A stretch of DNA of 64,000 nt, from positions 2,066,001 to 2,130,000 of the forward strand of contig CM046453.1 in assembly GCA_025506515.1 (NCBI GenBank), given 5' to 3'. Positions 33,394-46,279 of this stretch are shown here, in pieces (position 1 is the first letter of the stretch; each line of letters starts with the position of its first letter). The stretch comes from Flaveria trinervia (taxonomy: Eukaryota > Streptophyta > Magnoliopsida > Asterales > Asteraceae). Below the pieces are notes generated by a model that saw only the letters and a program-made list of their open reading frames with translations, had not been told where the DNA came from and did no database searches. A program made the position numbers and the translations under genes.

Positions 33394-33827
33394 CGGTGTT
33401 GAAAAAATCGCCGCTAGTCGGCGATTAATCGTAAATTGGTTCACCTACTTAGGGGCAAAAATTGGTGGTCAGACCTAGTCGGTCAAAATCAAACCTAGTC
33501 GGTCATTTTCGAACCTAGCCAGACCCTAGGCAATCTTAATCGGCCAAAAAACCGTGAGTCCGACGAGATTACGGTAGGGTTCGGGCGAGATTTCGGCGAC
33601 TTCCGGCGGATTTAAAAAATCCAACGAAAACTCGGAAATTCCTTTAAACATGAAAATTCCGGCCAAATATGTGTGTATATATATGAAACTAAATAATTTG
33701 TTAATTACATATGAAAATGTGTGTGTTTATATATAAAACTAAAAATTATATGTATATTTTTTGATCCGATTAATCGCTAGTCGGCACCTCACCGCCCGAC
33801 TAGCACCTAACGATTTTTACAATACTG
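33394..33827. mobile_element. hAT-type MITE, 434 bp
   Basis: Terminal inverted repeats: left CGGTGTTGAAAAAATCG, right (reverse complement) CAGTATTGTAAAAATCG. Both continue into GCTAGTCGG and CGATTAATCG blocks. An exact 8-bp TSD GTTGTTGT flanks it (33386-33393 and 33828-33835). CAG-type ends with 8-bp TSD are the mark of the hAT superfamily. It has no coding capacity. Internal words CTAGTCGGTCA repeat near 33475-33515. Confidence 0.9.
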
Positions 33828-33835
33828 GTTGTTGT

Positions 33836-35089
33836 ATTTAGTGGTTACTCCTATCTGAGACACCCGTGGTGATGATTTCTGTTGTTGTTCGTGTGATTAA
33901 TTTCGTAGCCAACAGACTATGTGTTATTATGTCGATGATGACATAACATCCTCGATTAGGGGATCGTTATCGGTTACAGCCAATGATGCTTTTGGCTTTG
34001 TTATATCAATGTTATGGCTTTGGGTCATAATGCAAATTCCAAGTGCATCAGAAATGCGCAGCTGAATACAGTTGGTTCATGAAAACCAAGAGGCGATTAC
34101 GCATATTATGACGTCAGCCTTCGATGTTTTGGTGAGGCATCAGATTGCAGCCACATCGAGTTTGATTTCTAAGACCCCAAATATGATTAGTGATTTTGCT
34201 TGCTACTGTTATCCTATATGTTGAATCTTGAATGTTAATAACTGTGATTACTAACTTTTAAGCTATGAACGAGTGGTGATGATGAATCAGATTCTATCTC
34301 ATTACTTGGCGTGGTCTTCGTGATGTCATTGTGACTTTGTGCTACAATTTTACATTGCATCCCAACCACAATGAGTTATGATATCTGAGTTAATATACCC
34401 ATAGTTGAATTAATTATCTAGGAAAGAACTAATCGTGCATCGTGATTCAAAAACAACTAGTGTAGTTTTAGTTAGAGCTTTGTTGGAAGTGACTCAAACC
34501 AGATGAGGAGCATACTTTAGCTTAGAAAGCTAACGAGTTAAAAATGTAACTAAAATACAAATACAATTATCAATAATAATGGTTGTTATTATATAATAAT
34601 ATAGAATGTGAAAGGTGTACGGCAAACATGTGTATGATTGCTTTAAAAAAGTTAAAAACATATAATAAAAGATGGAGACCGGGTCAAGACACAGAATTCT
34701 TCATCACGACACCAAAACATATTAACTTTATTTAGTTACCCAACGAGTAAAGGGGTTTGTGGCTTAGTTGTACCCATGTGTGTAGAAAAGATGTGTATCT
34801 TTTAATGTTCAAGTGTCATGGTGGTTGATAATTTACGTGATGGTTAATTAAAAGTATGATTAGATGGTGTGAGCACTAGCGGTTCTAGAAAAAAGATATT
34901 AGTTTGCGGTGGGTTGCTATTCATGAATATAAGTTGTGTGAGAATCATACTTGGCCATTATAAAAATGAAACAAAATCAAAGTCTATTTTGTTTATATCA
35001 AATGGATCCACTCGATGATCGGTAGTTATATTGTAGATGCTTTTCAGTAGTGTTTTCCACGTAGCTTCAATAAGTACAAAATTATAAAG
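33836..35089. other. Intergenic, no gene seen
   Basis: No frame longer than about 60 codons has recognisable features. I see no repeat structure beyond short AT runs. Confidence 0.5.
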
Positions 35090-35290
35090 CTTCACAGGTG
35101 GCCCAAGTGATCATTGTATGAAATGTTGGAATGCTATAAAAGACGAAAGTAAAGCTATCAGCTTTGGCCCCTGGGTAATAATGGCTAATATATATTTGTT
35201 TCTTTATTCATGCAGCTCTAAGAACATGATTCATGTTTTCCATTAGTCTGTCTGTAAATCGTTCTTTGTTTGTTATTTCTTATGTATATG
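35090..35290 (+). promoter_or_regulatory. Orphan duplicate of the membrane-protein gene promoter
   Basis: Shares with 42170-42360 an ordered series of words: GGCCCAAGTGAT, GGAAT...ATAAAAGA(C/T)GAA, AAAGC(T/A)ATCA(G/A)CTTT, TTTATTCATGCAGC, AGA(A/G)CATGATTCATGTTTTCCA and CTTTGTTTGTTAT. In the second copy the words lead into a TATA box and the ATG at 42413. Here the coding region does not follow. It looks like the left-over of a former gene copy. Confidence 0.65.
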
Positions 35291-35354
35291 CATATATTGT
35301 TAACTCATATCTTCTAGTAATAATTTTTTAAGGCATCCGGCCTCTATTGTATAT

Positions 35355-35752
35355 GCTAATCGAAACACTAGCAACAAGTCTCAATCATGATTTTATGAAA
35401 CTCATTTTTGCTGCTACTTATATTATAAATCGGCTACCTTTCAAGATTTTGCACAAAACTATGCCAAGTCTCGAGTGTTTCATTATACATGACTATTCGG
35501 CTCATATATAAACTTGCCCCTAGAAGCATATATTGCACATATATATTTGCTATAACACCCAATATAAAGTTTATAGCTTCTTGGATCATTCTACTTCATG
35601 GATAAAGATTTTAAGCCATCCTGAATTTAATGAAGGTTCAGTTCATTTTCCCACAAGCTATCAACTATTGATCTTCATGGATGAAGATGAAGAGGATTCT
35701 AATAATTATCAAAATAAATCATCAATCGGTTCTTATTGTATATATCAAATAT
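35355..35752 (+). pseudogene. Ty1/copia integrase relic
   Basis: Read with frame changes the stretch gives LIFAATYIINRLPFKIL, then a region with YKVYSFLDHSTSW and HPEFNEGSVHFP. These parallel the copia integrase block ending in TYxINRLP and the later YKVxDL...FNEexFPF segment. It is strongly degraded. No LTR can be assigned to it. Confidence 0.55.
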
Positions 35753-36164
35753 AACATGTTTGTAACTCCTATAACTAAATGTAAAAATTAGGTTATTACA
35801 CGTTCAGTTTTAGTTAAAACGATTTAAACAAGATATATTACAAACTGATCATGATAGTTTAGGTTTACCCTTAATATGTTCTTGACAAACTATTTCAATA
35901 CTAGTTCTAGTTCAGGCCAGATAAGTTCTTTACATCTTATTTTAAGTGGAAAGAGGATTAAACTTCTCTCTTATTCTTTCTATATTCACATTAAGTAAAC
36001 AATAAATAAATAAAAAAGCTTCCAATCGAATAAAGAAGCATGTGCCGAAACCTTAACATAAATAATATTATCTCTCTCTAACCAGACATTTTTCTTTCTA
36101 AAATGGCCAAAGAGCCTTCATAATTAATTGCTAGTACGAACAAACCAGCACTACATTTTTTCCT

Positions 36165-37894
36165 ATGCCTCCGTTTATCTTTTATCTCTGTTTGCTACTT
36201 ATCCTCCTCCGTCGGGTCACACCCGACCCGCCTGAGGAGGAAAAAAACGGGCTCCTCACCTTCATCACCAAACTCTCACACAATCCATCTTACAACTGGA
36301 TCGCATCGGAATCACCTTGCTCATGGAAAGGCGTGTTCTGCGACCCCACGAACACCACCGTCATTCAACTAAGCTTACCTGACGCCAAACTCACCGGAGA
36401 AATACCACGGGACACCATCGGAAACTTATCTAACCTCCTTGTGTTGTCCCTAAGGGATAACAACCTCAATGGCACTATTCCGTTTGAATTCTACTTTCTC
36501 CCCTTAATGAACTTTACCTACAAAACAACAGACTTTCGGGTGATCTTGGTAACATAAATTCAGATGGTTTAGAGAAACTTGACGTTTCAAATAACGACTT
36601 CAATTGTTCGATCCCGAATTGGTTGTCAAAGTTTCCGGTGACATCATTCTCTAGTAACAAGAATCTATGTGGATTTCCTTTAGCAAGTTGTAATTTTAGC
36701 CTTTTGTGTCCACCATCTTATGACTTGTTCAATTATAGCATTTCTGTAAAGACACGTGTAACTTACGTCTTTTTAGCGGGTTTGGGGCTAGTGGTACTAA
36801 TTTCTCTATACTGTTTAAGGAAGAAGGTGCATCAGCAGAGCAAACAGCCTCCAAAACCACCATTACAAGCTCCCGAGGACGCTATGCAAGAAGAAAGAGG
36901 GAGAAACACGTTAGTGTTGTTTGATGATGGAGATAATGAGTTTGATTGTGATGAATTGATGCAGGGGTCTGCAGAGGTTTTGGGGAAAGGTAGTTATGGG
37001 GTGTCCTACAAGCGGGTGCTGGAGGAGAAGATGGTGATGGTCGTGGTGAAACGATTGAAGGATGTTGTAGTAACTGAGGTGGAATTCGAGTCGAAAATGG
37101 AGGAGTTGGGGAAGATGAAGAATGAAAATGTGGTTCCATGAGAGGTTATTATTATTGGAAAGATGAGAAATGGATTTTTTGTGATTACATTCCTGCTGGT
37201 AGCTTATCTGCTCATCTCCATGGTGATTGATTTCCTTCACAACCTCACTCTATTTTTGATCATTTTTTATATATCGCGTTTAAATTTCGAGTTTGAATCA
37301 TTATAATGGGAATGTTTTGTAGGAAGTAGAGGTTTGAGTGGAACACGACTTGATTGGAACCATCAGATGAGCATTGCACTAAGTGCCGCTAAGGGGTTGG
37401 CATACTTACATGACTGTAATGTTGTTCATGGCAACATTAAACCATCAAACGTCCTCCTTCGACACGAAACCAACAAAGATGCTATGGTGTCTGATTACGG
37501 TCTTACCACACTCTTTGACATGTGGAGCTCCCCGAATAATTGGGTCACAGGCTATTGGGCCCCGGAAGTTCTTAGAAACAAAAAGTTTTCAATGAAATCT
37601 GATGTGTATAGCTTTGGTGTTTTGATATTGGAGCTTTTAACCGGAAAAACTCCAAACCAAACCTGGACCGACTGGAATGATTTTCCTATGTGGGTCCAGT
37701 TTGTTGTATGTGAGGAACCAAAGGACGATATTTTTGATGTGGAGTTAAGGAGTGATCAAAATATGAAAGAGATGATTCAGATGTTGCAAATAGCAAAAGA
37801 TTGTGTATCGATTGTGCCAGATCAACGGCCAACAATGCAAAAAGTGGTGAGCATGATGGAGGAAATGGAAGTCGTTGAGACAATCATTGGATGA
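36165..37894 (+). pseudogene. LRR receptor-like kinase (LRR-III type, inactive-kinase group), broken
   Basis: The ATG at 36165 starts a hydrophobic signal peptide, followed by the N-terminal cap (NWIASESPCSWKGVFCDP), two leucine-rich repeats and, after a frame change with loss of repeats near 36515, a short LRR end (SSNKNLCGFP). A transmembrane helix (VTYVFLAGLGLVVLISLYCL) precedes the kinase: glycine loop GKGSYG, Lys in VVVKRL, HGN in place of HRD, SDYG in place of DFG, WAPE and the C-lobe to 37894. LRR-III proteins are usually pseudokinases with HGN, so that is normal. A one-base deletion at about 37138 gives a stop just before the first intron. Intron 37223-37322. The gene is most like Arabidopsis inactive receptor kinases. 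Confidence 0.85.
37223..37322 (+). other. Intron of the LRR-kinase pseudogene
   Basis: Exactly 100 bp, GT at 37223 and AG at 37322, with T-rich 3' end. It interrupts a Gly codon after the AGSLSAHLHG segment, a place where LRR-III genes typically have an intron. Exon 2 opens GSRGLSGTRLDW. Confidence 0.85.
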
Positions 37895-38369
37895 TAAGCA
37901 ATCAAAGCGATACGATGAAACTCCTACAATGGATACGAACCTAAATTATCGGCATGAATGTAAATATTTGTGTTTATTTTAGTCTTTATATCATTCTCCA
38001 AAGTGTGTTTCATTTATTTTTATTGGGTGATAATAAATTTTCTAGAAAGTATATCATCTCATCCTCCCCCGTATAGCTATTGTTTTTAGAACCCGGCTAG
38101 GGAACGAATCGATCGTCTTACTGGGGCGCTGGTTGGAATGGTTGCGCCATACGAGCTTTAAGAAACGGAATAATCATAGTTTGTTCAGATAATTATTATT
38201 TATATTAAACTTTCATTACAAAATATGGTGTAAACGTATTAAATAATTATAAAAGATGATTGTTAGGGGGTGTTAATCTTAGAAAACAGCTACAAAATTA
38301 ATAATTTAGTGTTGTGTTGTTTGAGTTTCACTTTATTCTTGATAAATAAATCTAAAGATCCATATAAAA
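37895..38369. other. 3' flank of the LRR-kinase pseudogene
   Basis: AATAAA-like signals occur near 38030 (GATAATAAATTTT). I see no other gene. Confidence 0.4.
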
Positions 38370-38371
38370 GT

Positions 38372-38486
<115 letters not shown>

Positions 38487-38489
38487 GAG

Positions 38490-41400
38490 TTGTTAATTTT
38501 CGTTCTTATAAAACTCTATGATTCAAGTCACTAGTTCTAGACTTGTAGCAATTTTATTTCTTTAAGCTGTTGTTCAACTAAAAGTCCCACATCGCTTAAT
38601 CCTAAGAAGCCAACTCTATCACTTTTGTTATATTCAGATGATGAATCCTACATCACCCAGCAAAAGACATCTAAATAGAATCAAACCTTATAGTAAATTG
38701 GTTTTGATTTTGTTGAAAAACAAGTAACAAACTAGTTTTCCTGAAGAATCTAAAACAATGACTTGACGTGATTATCAATTAAAATGATAAAATTAATATT
38801 AAAATTAAACCACAATTAGACATGTGAACAACACAATTTCATTGCTATCATTGTGTTCTCATGAATGTTCCATCAATGAACATTGTTCTTTAATGGTGTT
38901 TTTGGTTGAGATTGTTTGCTTTGATTTGTGGAGCTTTGGAAGTTAATGTTATATTGGACTTTAAATAGAAGATACATTTAGATGTCTATTAGGTTAACAA
39001 TTTATAACTCCTGCATAATAAATAAATATGTATTTTATTACAACTGAAACTTTTCATGGGCTATTGGTTTTTTTAAGTACGTACTCGGGTTTAGAAATGA
39101 AATCAAAACTGAATTAGGAACCATATACGCATATTATATCAACGGAGAACCGAATCTTTATTAGTACAATCGGTTTTGGATACTTTTGTCCACCATGTTC
39201 TAGTGGTTTCAGTAGAAAACAATTGATTCTTGCTCACCCATCATTGTAACCACACCCTTAAACTACCCAAACCAGTTCAACAAATAAAATGTTTAGACAA
39301 AGAACCGGTTCAGCAAAAACCTGGCTGGTTTTCATAGTAACAGTTCAAAGGGCGCCAGCCAAACCAGTAGTTCTAGTGGTCTCAGTCGAATTGGCTCGAT
39401 CGTCCATCCACAAAACATGAGTGGTGGTAAAAGGCGATTGCCAAAGTTTTTTGCATTTCAAAAGTAAGTGTGAACTCTTGACATCATTGAAAAAAACAAA
39501 AACAAAAAGAAATCAAGAGCGGTGGTAAAAGGTGATTGCCAAAGTTTTCTTTATCCCTGAAGTGTGAAATTAATATTTTTATAATCCCTTATAGATAACC
39601 TTATTACATTGTAATATATTAAAGTATTTTATTTATAATAATCGAATATTATATTATAATAGTAAAGTATTTTATTTATAAGCATCGAATATGTATCTGC
39701 TTAGAGGATTAAAAGGCAACTATTCAATCTTTAGCGTGATATTATATACATATTATTAAAAAAAGTTTTATGAACATTGACCCTTTTTTTATCGTCTGTG
39801 TAACCTTTAAATCTTATTTAATAACTTTTAGATTATAATATTTTAATAACTTTAAATATACGATTGTAGTTTTTCTTAAATTTATCCATAGTTTGATATA
39901 AATTTTATTTAAAACCAAATGGAGTCAAATTTGATGTTCTTGTATAACTAAGTATATAATGCTTTATAAAATTCTAAGTATAGACATTGAACATTTTTAT
40001 TTTTTCTTAAGTATCGATATGAATTGTATTGAAAAACGAGTCATGTCAAAATTTTATTTTTTATTACTTAAGTGTAAATATAATATTTTATAAAAGTCTG
40101 AATATATCGTTGCGACATTAGTTTTACTTACATTTCATTATCGAGTTGTGTCAACTATCACAAGGGTTATGACAACCCGCCGCACCGCACGGAAGAATTT
40201 TACAAGTTTTATATAAAAAGGTAGATAAAAAGATGCATGTAATATTAGTTTTTAAAATTATCTAGGGTTTTTCCCTTCACATGTGTTGCGCATGAGAACC
40301 CGAGGCAGTCTCAGACGAACATGTTTTTTGTTATCACCAACGTTAGACATTCCAATGCACCAGATTTCAACTATGTAGGACATGAGGTAAACCGGATGAA
40401 AATTCACACAACGTCACAACAATATTGAAATACTTAGATGGTTCAGAATGGATGCTTGATTGTGTCTACAAGCCGGTTATAAATGTCAAGCCAAAGCAAC
40501 CAAGGTCATTTTTTGTATCATCACAACTAAAAGAAACCTCAAACCTCCAACGACATTTTAACGTCTCTGATCAACTCATCTTCATCATGCAAACAATTAA
40601 CATAAACACATATATCAGTTTCACCAAACATTATAAGCAAAGCAGATCAACAAACAAGCAAAACAGATGCTATCATTGACACATCAAGAATCAAATTATG
40701 TACAGTAAGTCTCTGATGATCAACGACTCGTCTTATTGGCATGTCAATGCACCTAACCGAAATTAGTCTTGGATGGGAAAAACTCTGTCATCACCTACAC
40801 CGGTAACCAGACCATCACCAATTAACCTCACCACCATGGTCATCAAGTTCATGGTGAAGACAACAGTGAGGGGCAAAGAAGCCTAAATGAAACAAAAATG
40901 GGAAAAGCAGGACATATACCTGCCAGAGAACAACAATTAGGAGGCGACACCTCTGACGGAGGCACCATCGGATTTAGAAACCCTAAAGGGCGACAACGAC
41001 CATCTTGATGGGAGCTCCACCGCATGCTCTCCAAAAACCCTAGAGGCTTCGGGAAGGAAATAACAACCCCACCATAACCATCGTGACCATGAACATCAAC
41101 TACACTAGGAGTAAATGTGGTGTTGCCAACAACAACAATCACAGATGGTCATCGGTTCAATCAACATAACGAACTAGTTTGATATCAACTCATGAACCAG
41201 GTGGTTCCATAAAACGATAACATTTACGATGACGACGACCTAGACCGCCAATAAAACAAACGACAACCGTTGTGCACTCCACGCCAACCACAGAGGGGAA
41301 GCAAAGCGGCAAACAAAGCCCACACCACAGTAACAATCGGTGAGAAAGACATATAAACGATGAAAATATCACCGCAATCATTGCCTTTTCCATTGTCACC

Positions 41401-42169
41401 TTTGAAACCGCCGGTCACAACCACAAAACCCAAACACCCCCTCCCCCCACTTCTGTGGTCAAATCTATAACTTAACGTAGCCAACTGCTTTTTTGAATTC
41501 CTCTTTAAACATACAGGAGAAGAGCATGTGTGTGATTATTCTTTTAAAATACTTATAATCATATATGGAAACAAGTAAACCATAAGACCCATCTCACCGC
41601 TAAACAAAACAAATGAGTATTACTAAAAGAAGATAACTACAACAAGAATCTTCACCGACGGATTTCATACGAAATCAATCATCAATGATACTCACTCGTT
41701 TTGTAGTATTGTAACTGCTTTGGACACATAGTTCTTCATCACTACACGAAAGGAAATGGTGTTGTTATAACCATGGAATAAAGATTTATTTAATTAAACT
41801 GAATTTTAATAATCTAAACTATAACCCATTAAACAATAATAATCCATTATGACAATTTGACCAATCTCAATTTTTACGTTGGTTTCTAAGAACAATCCTC
41901 ATGGCATAATTCTTATAGATTCACATTTGATTTACATTTTTGTTTAAAATTATGTGTGAGCAAAATCAAGTTCAAATATTCTATGTTGATGCTATTGTTT
42001 GCGTTTGGCTTAAAAGCGTCATATGTTTCACTGTTAGCGTGAATTATTAAATCATACTTTGGATTATTAAAATCCAATTATGATATATTTAATATACACA
42101 ATTGTTGCTATAAGCATAGGTTATTAATCATGTGCACGAAATGCTTTCAAAAAGTCTTTTCCACTTAGA
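38490..42169. other. Intergenic region, no gene called
   Basis: Mostly AT-rich. A block of about 30 bp (GGTGGTAAAAGG(C/T)GATTGCC) is duplicated at 39421-39452 and 39521-39552. A GC-richer stretch at 40700-41480 has several overlapping open frames on the minus strand (40849-41142, 41224-41484) with no motif I know, and is probably an old repeat. The remainder holds only short fragments of no clear origin. Confidence 0.45.
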
Positions 42170-42412
42170 TTTTATATTGGCCCAAGTGATTCGATGGAAT
42201 ATGGAATGCATAAAAGATGAACATAAAGCAATCAACTTTCATTTGTTTATTCATGCAGCCTTAAGAGCATGATTCATGTTTTCCACTAATAATAATTTAG
42301 TTAATTAGTTACCATCGGTAAATACATCCTTTCTTGTTTGTTATGTCTATTATATAAGGTTTGAAATACTACTTATAGTCAAGTCTTTCTCAAGACAAAT
42401 CTAATCCTAACT
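42170..42412 (+). promoter_or_regulatory. Promoter and 5' UTR of the membrane-protein gene
   Basis: TATATAA at 42351-42357 lies 56 bp before the ATG at 42413, a normal plant distance. Words of the upstream 180 bp are repeated at 35090-35290. Confidence 0.6.
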
Positions 42413-44695
42413 ATGGATTACAACTCAACACAAGATTATCTAAAACTTTTGGCTCAACTCGCCGTCAACGAAAATGTTACTCATGATGTTGTATCTTCGT
42501 TAATGGGATACGTAAAGCCTATATATCAATCAGATCTAGATAATCGTTACAGCAAACCTATGTTATGGATCGGGTTGTATATCGCTTTAGCATCTCTTTG
42601 TTGCATCCTTGCAATGGCAGCTGATTTATTACATAGTTTAAAAAGCAGAAAGCTATGGTTTCCTTGCAAGTATTTTAGCGTTAATGCTGCTTCTCTCACG
42701 GTGATTGCGGTTGCAATGAAGTTACCTGTGGATCTAAGTGGTTCTATGCCTGGTGATGTGGACCAAGTGGCAAAGCTCGGAAGCATGGCGTTTATGTGCA
42801 CCATGATGGCTAATTTACTGCCTTGTTTAGCAACAATGGATAGCAATGAGCTTCTGACAAACATTATAGCTTTGGGTATTTTGGTAATCACCTTAGTGGT
42901 GAATGTTTGTATTCAAATAGAAACAGGTGTTATATCCTATAAAGAAGATGCTCATCTCCTCAAGACTGTTGCAAAGAAGTATGATTTAGAATCATTGGGC
43001 ATAAATAAACATCGCAATACCATATTAGCAACAGTTTATGTGACTTTGTTAATGGTGTTGTTGATAATACAAGTATGTTCATCTTTGGCGATTCTAAAAT
43101 CCAAACAGATTATAGAATCGAAGTACCACAACGTCATGAAACAGCTTCAAAAGATGTTCAACCATCAAAGGGAAAAATTTTAACTGTTGAGAAGCTACAA
43201 CAGCTTGTGAGCAAATACTGGATCATGTCAGGAAGTGGCAGTCCCCAATTCATCATAGCATGCTCTGTGACAACAACTGCTTCTGGTGTAATATGCACTT
43301 TAACAACTATCTTGCACACTCTAACTATATTTTGGAGTGTTTCAGCTATGTTGAAAGAAAACTATGATTCAGATTATAAGTGGTCAATGGTTGTGATTCT
43401 CATAGTACAGTTTACCGGAGTCGTACTTGGAACAATCGCGCCATTTTCTAGATGTTTTGCAACCTTAAGCTTTAAGATGTCCATTAATATCATTTCCAAC
43501 CATATGAAGGTGTTAAAAGTTGAGAGCTACTGGACTCAGAAGTTATATGATTGGAAACAAGGTAGTATACGATTTCGTCACCACAAAGTCAAGGTGGCCA
43601 TCAACACTTTGAAAAACCGAATTCTCAACTTATGTATAGAATGTCAGATGGGCGTTGTGGTAGTATGCAAGATATTAGCGTTGATCCCATTTTTCTTTAT
43701 GGTATGTGCCTTCTATTGTTTGCATTGTTTGAAATGGTTATTTCAAAGTGTCTTTAGATCACCTGGAGAAAGGACTGGGAACTTGGAACAACGTCGCTAT
43801 ATCTTGCAACTTGAAAATGAGATGGAGCTTGCTGAGAGAACACTACAATATCTTTCAAAATCTATGAACCGATTGATAAAAAAGGGAGGAAAGAAACAAC
43901 CAGCAATCTCTACAATCTAATTAAAGAAAAAGCTACTCAAGGGTTTCAAGGAGTTAAGAAGTTTGACGATGATCTTTATGTTCCATCTTTATCATCAAAA
44001 CTAGAATATCAAGATTGTTGGAGCTTACCTTTGGTAACTTTAACAACCGTTGCCATTACTCTTCCTAACAATGATGAGGTAGAAGTTGCTAGTTTGTTGA
44101 AAAGTGTGAGGGAAGGTCTAGAATATGTCATACTTGTGGAAGAAAACCTCAATGCTAGTGATGACCATGTAAGCATTCAAAAGGTTGCTGAAATGTTGTG
44201 GCAAGAAGTAGATGTGTGCCACAAATGGTTAGGTGACACGTTGCAAAATATTACTTCTCAAGTGAATACTGTCTCTAGCCAGGAGGATAAAATACAGCAA
44301 ATTGTTAATTTGTTTTCGGAAAAAGCTAAAAACAAGATGAATGAAGAGGCGTCAAACGATGATTTCAAGTACACGTCTATTTGTGCCTACTCAATGTGTC
44401 GCGTCACTAATACAATAATGATGAAAAGGAAGGTCACAAGGATATATTTGTTAAATTATCATCAAGGGTCGCTGACATAATGGCTGCTTGTCTCACTAAC
44501 TTACCACAAGTTATAGCAATGAAATGTCACACTAGCGCGATCGAGAAAAGAGAGGCACGTGTCCAAGCTGCTGCCCGACTTCTAGGTGAGACTAAGCAGA
44601 TCATCAACACCCTTCAAGATCATGATATTCCATGTATGAATCCAGATGACTTGCCATTTATTGATAAATGGCGTGGCTATTTAAGTGCTCCATAA
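42413..44695 (+). pseudogene. Plant multi-pass membrane protein of unknown function, three frameshifts
   Basis: The four successive frames together form one protein of about 755 codons. Features in order: soluble N-terminus, five membrane segments (WIGLYIALASLCCILAMAAD near residue 52, SVNAASLTVIAVAMKLP, MAFMCTMMANLLPCLATM, IIALGILVITLVVNVCIQI, ATVYVTLLMVLLIIQVCSS), a frame change near 43130, three more (CSVTTTASGVICTLTTILHT, VVILIVQFTGVVLGTIAPF, VVVVCKILALIPFFFMVCAF), a second change near 43900, and a helical soluble C-terminus with a third change near 44420, ending WRGYLSAP. I recall many similar uncharacterised plant proteins. Function is unknown. Frame breaks may be decay or sequence errors. 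A single exon is consistent with the layout. Confidence 0.7.
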
Positions 44696-45586
44696 TTCCT
44701 TAATAGTCACGTATTCATTCTTCAAGTAACGAAGTAAGTCATTTACATTTGTCATAATATGATACCTCTCTTCTTTTGTTATTTGTTTTCCTCTAATATT
44801 GGTTTTCTAGCACTCGAGCATGAACTGAAGTTTGAAGCTATTATAATTATCATGGACGAGACGTTTACTCATCAAAAGCAATCCAGGATGATATGAGATT
44901 TAATATAATCCTTTAAGATTCTACCATTGCACTATATACCAAGTTCTTGTGACCAAGTCCCTGGTACTTATAACTTGTATACTTTCCTAATCTACTTGTA
45001 AGATGTGAATATTTGGTTTTTCGTATTTTGAATGTATATATCTTATTTTATGGATATGTTCTTGTTATTGTAAAGGTGTATGATTCAAAGTGATTACCAT
45101 TGGATTTGAATGGGTATAAATACAAAATAAATGGGAACTAATATCCTATAACTATCTAGGTTAGAACTCATGTAATACATGGATGATTTAACCAATATGA
45201 CGTCCATTAAACATTGGTTACATAATAAACATTATAAAAATTTCAAAACAATAAATATCAAAGTTTGAAAATATAATTGAAAGACATTCTTACTCTAAAA
45301 ACTTTCTTGTAGATGTCTAAACAACCCTTTGTATGTGTTTTAAATGTAATATGCAACTTTAAATTGCAAACAAAATAAAGAATGTTTTAAATGTAATATA
45401 TTGAATGTTTTTACCATATATGTAAAACCTTTTACTATATTAAACCACTGACATTCAAGGAATGATTAAAACAATGGAATATACACTAACACTTTTTGAA
45501 TATGAATGATTAAAAAGGGATGAAATAATAAAAGGTCTATTACCTTCACTTTTAATCGTTATTTATGGGATTTGTATATGTCGTGT
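44696..45586. other. Intergenic, no gene seen
   Basis: AT-rich 3' flank of the membrane-protein gene. It contains several AATAAA-type words. No coding signal. Confidence 0.45.
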
Positions 45587-46279
45587 TCAGGGTTTGAAAA
45601 CTTCATAACCATCGGCATTAAAAACAGATAGTGATAACGTGGACCGATCATCTGTTAAGATAAATAGAAGAACATCTCCACTTTTTATAGAAAATTGACA
45701 ACATAGTTCATAAACACCAATTACAAAAGCGAATTTCCCACGATGTGCATGCACCTTCAAGTGACCCTCAAAATAATGATTTGCTCGAACATTATAGTAA
45801 CATCTATGCATGTCATGGCCAAGATGGTTTTGGACAAAGCCATTATCAATGGGCTGAAACACATATATAACAAAAGTTAAATTATTAGAGAATTGAATTA
45901 ATCTAAATAAAATGTTTACTATTTAATGGGATTAATATTATAGAAAAAGTAAATTTTACTAAAAAAATATTACGTACAATGTAAAGACCTAAGTGATTGT
46001 CATGATATGATAGAATAGAAGAAGATGTTGTGAAGAGGAATCACCATGGACATGGATTAGCAACCAGAAGTCAGGTTGAACGGGATAAACAACAACATAA
46101 TCATTCTTCCTTAAACGTAAATACAGTGACAAGGATGCTCATCCACTAATCAACTCAATCTTACCATTAATGGTACCAATGGTTAAGTCCCAAAGAGTTT
46201 GATCATGTACTTGGACACGAATCTTTGAAAAAGGATGTTCGTGTTTGTAGTAGGGTTGAACGAAAGAGTTCGGAAGTTG
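45587..46279 (-). pseudogene. B3-domain (REM-like) transcription factor, broken
   Basis: Two B3-like domains are seen on the minus strand. The first (46279 to about 46010) opens after a splice acceptor (AG at 46281-46280) with QLPNSFVQPYYKHEHPFSKI, has WDLTIGTINGKIELISG, then an in-frame TGA (46141-46139) where the conserved Trp of the B3 GW pair is expected, then LRLRKNDYVVVYPV and FWLLIHVHG. The second (45853-45587) begins after an acceptor at 45855-45854 with PIDNGFVQNHLG, then FAFVIGVYELCCQFSIKSGDVLLFIL and ends FNADGYEVFKP. B3 proteins bind DNA. The 5' exon(s) are uncertain, and element E's LTR starts 394 bp upstream. Confidence 0.65.

Noticed and set aside
40140..40200. CCGCCGCACCGCACGG near a possible Helitron hairpin
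   Set aside because: The hairpin is weak and I could not find a matching 5' TC end or a CTRR terminus at the right distance.
40849..41484. Minus-strand open frames of 86-97 codons
   Set aside because: Hydrophobic and low-similarity peptides in a GC-richer stretch, overlapping in several frames. I saw no splice or promoter signals.
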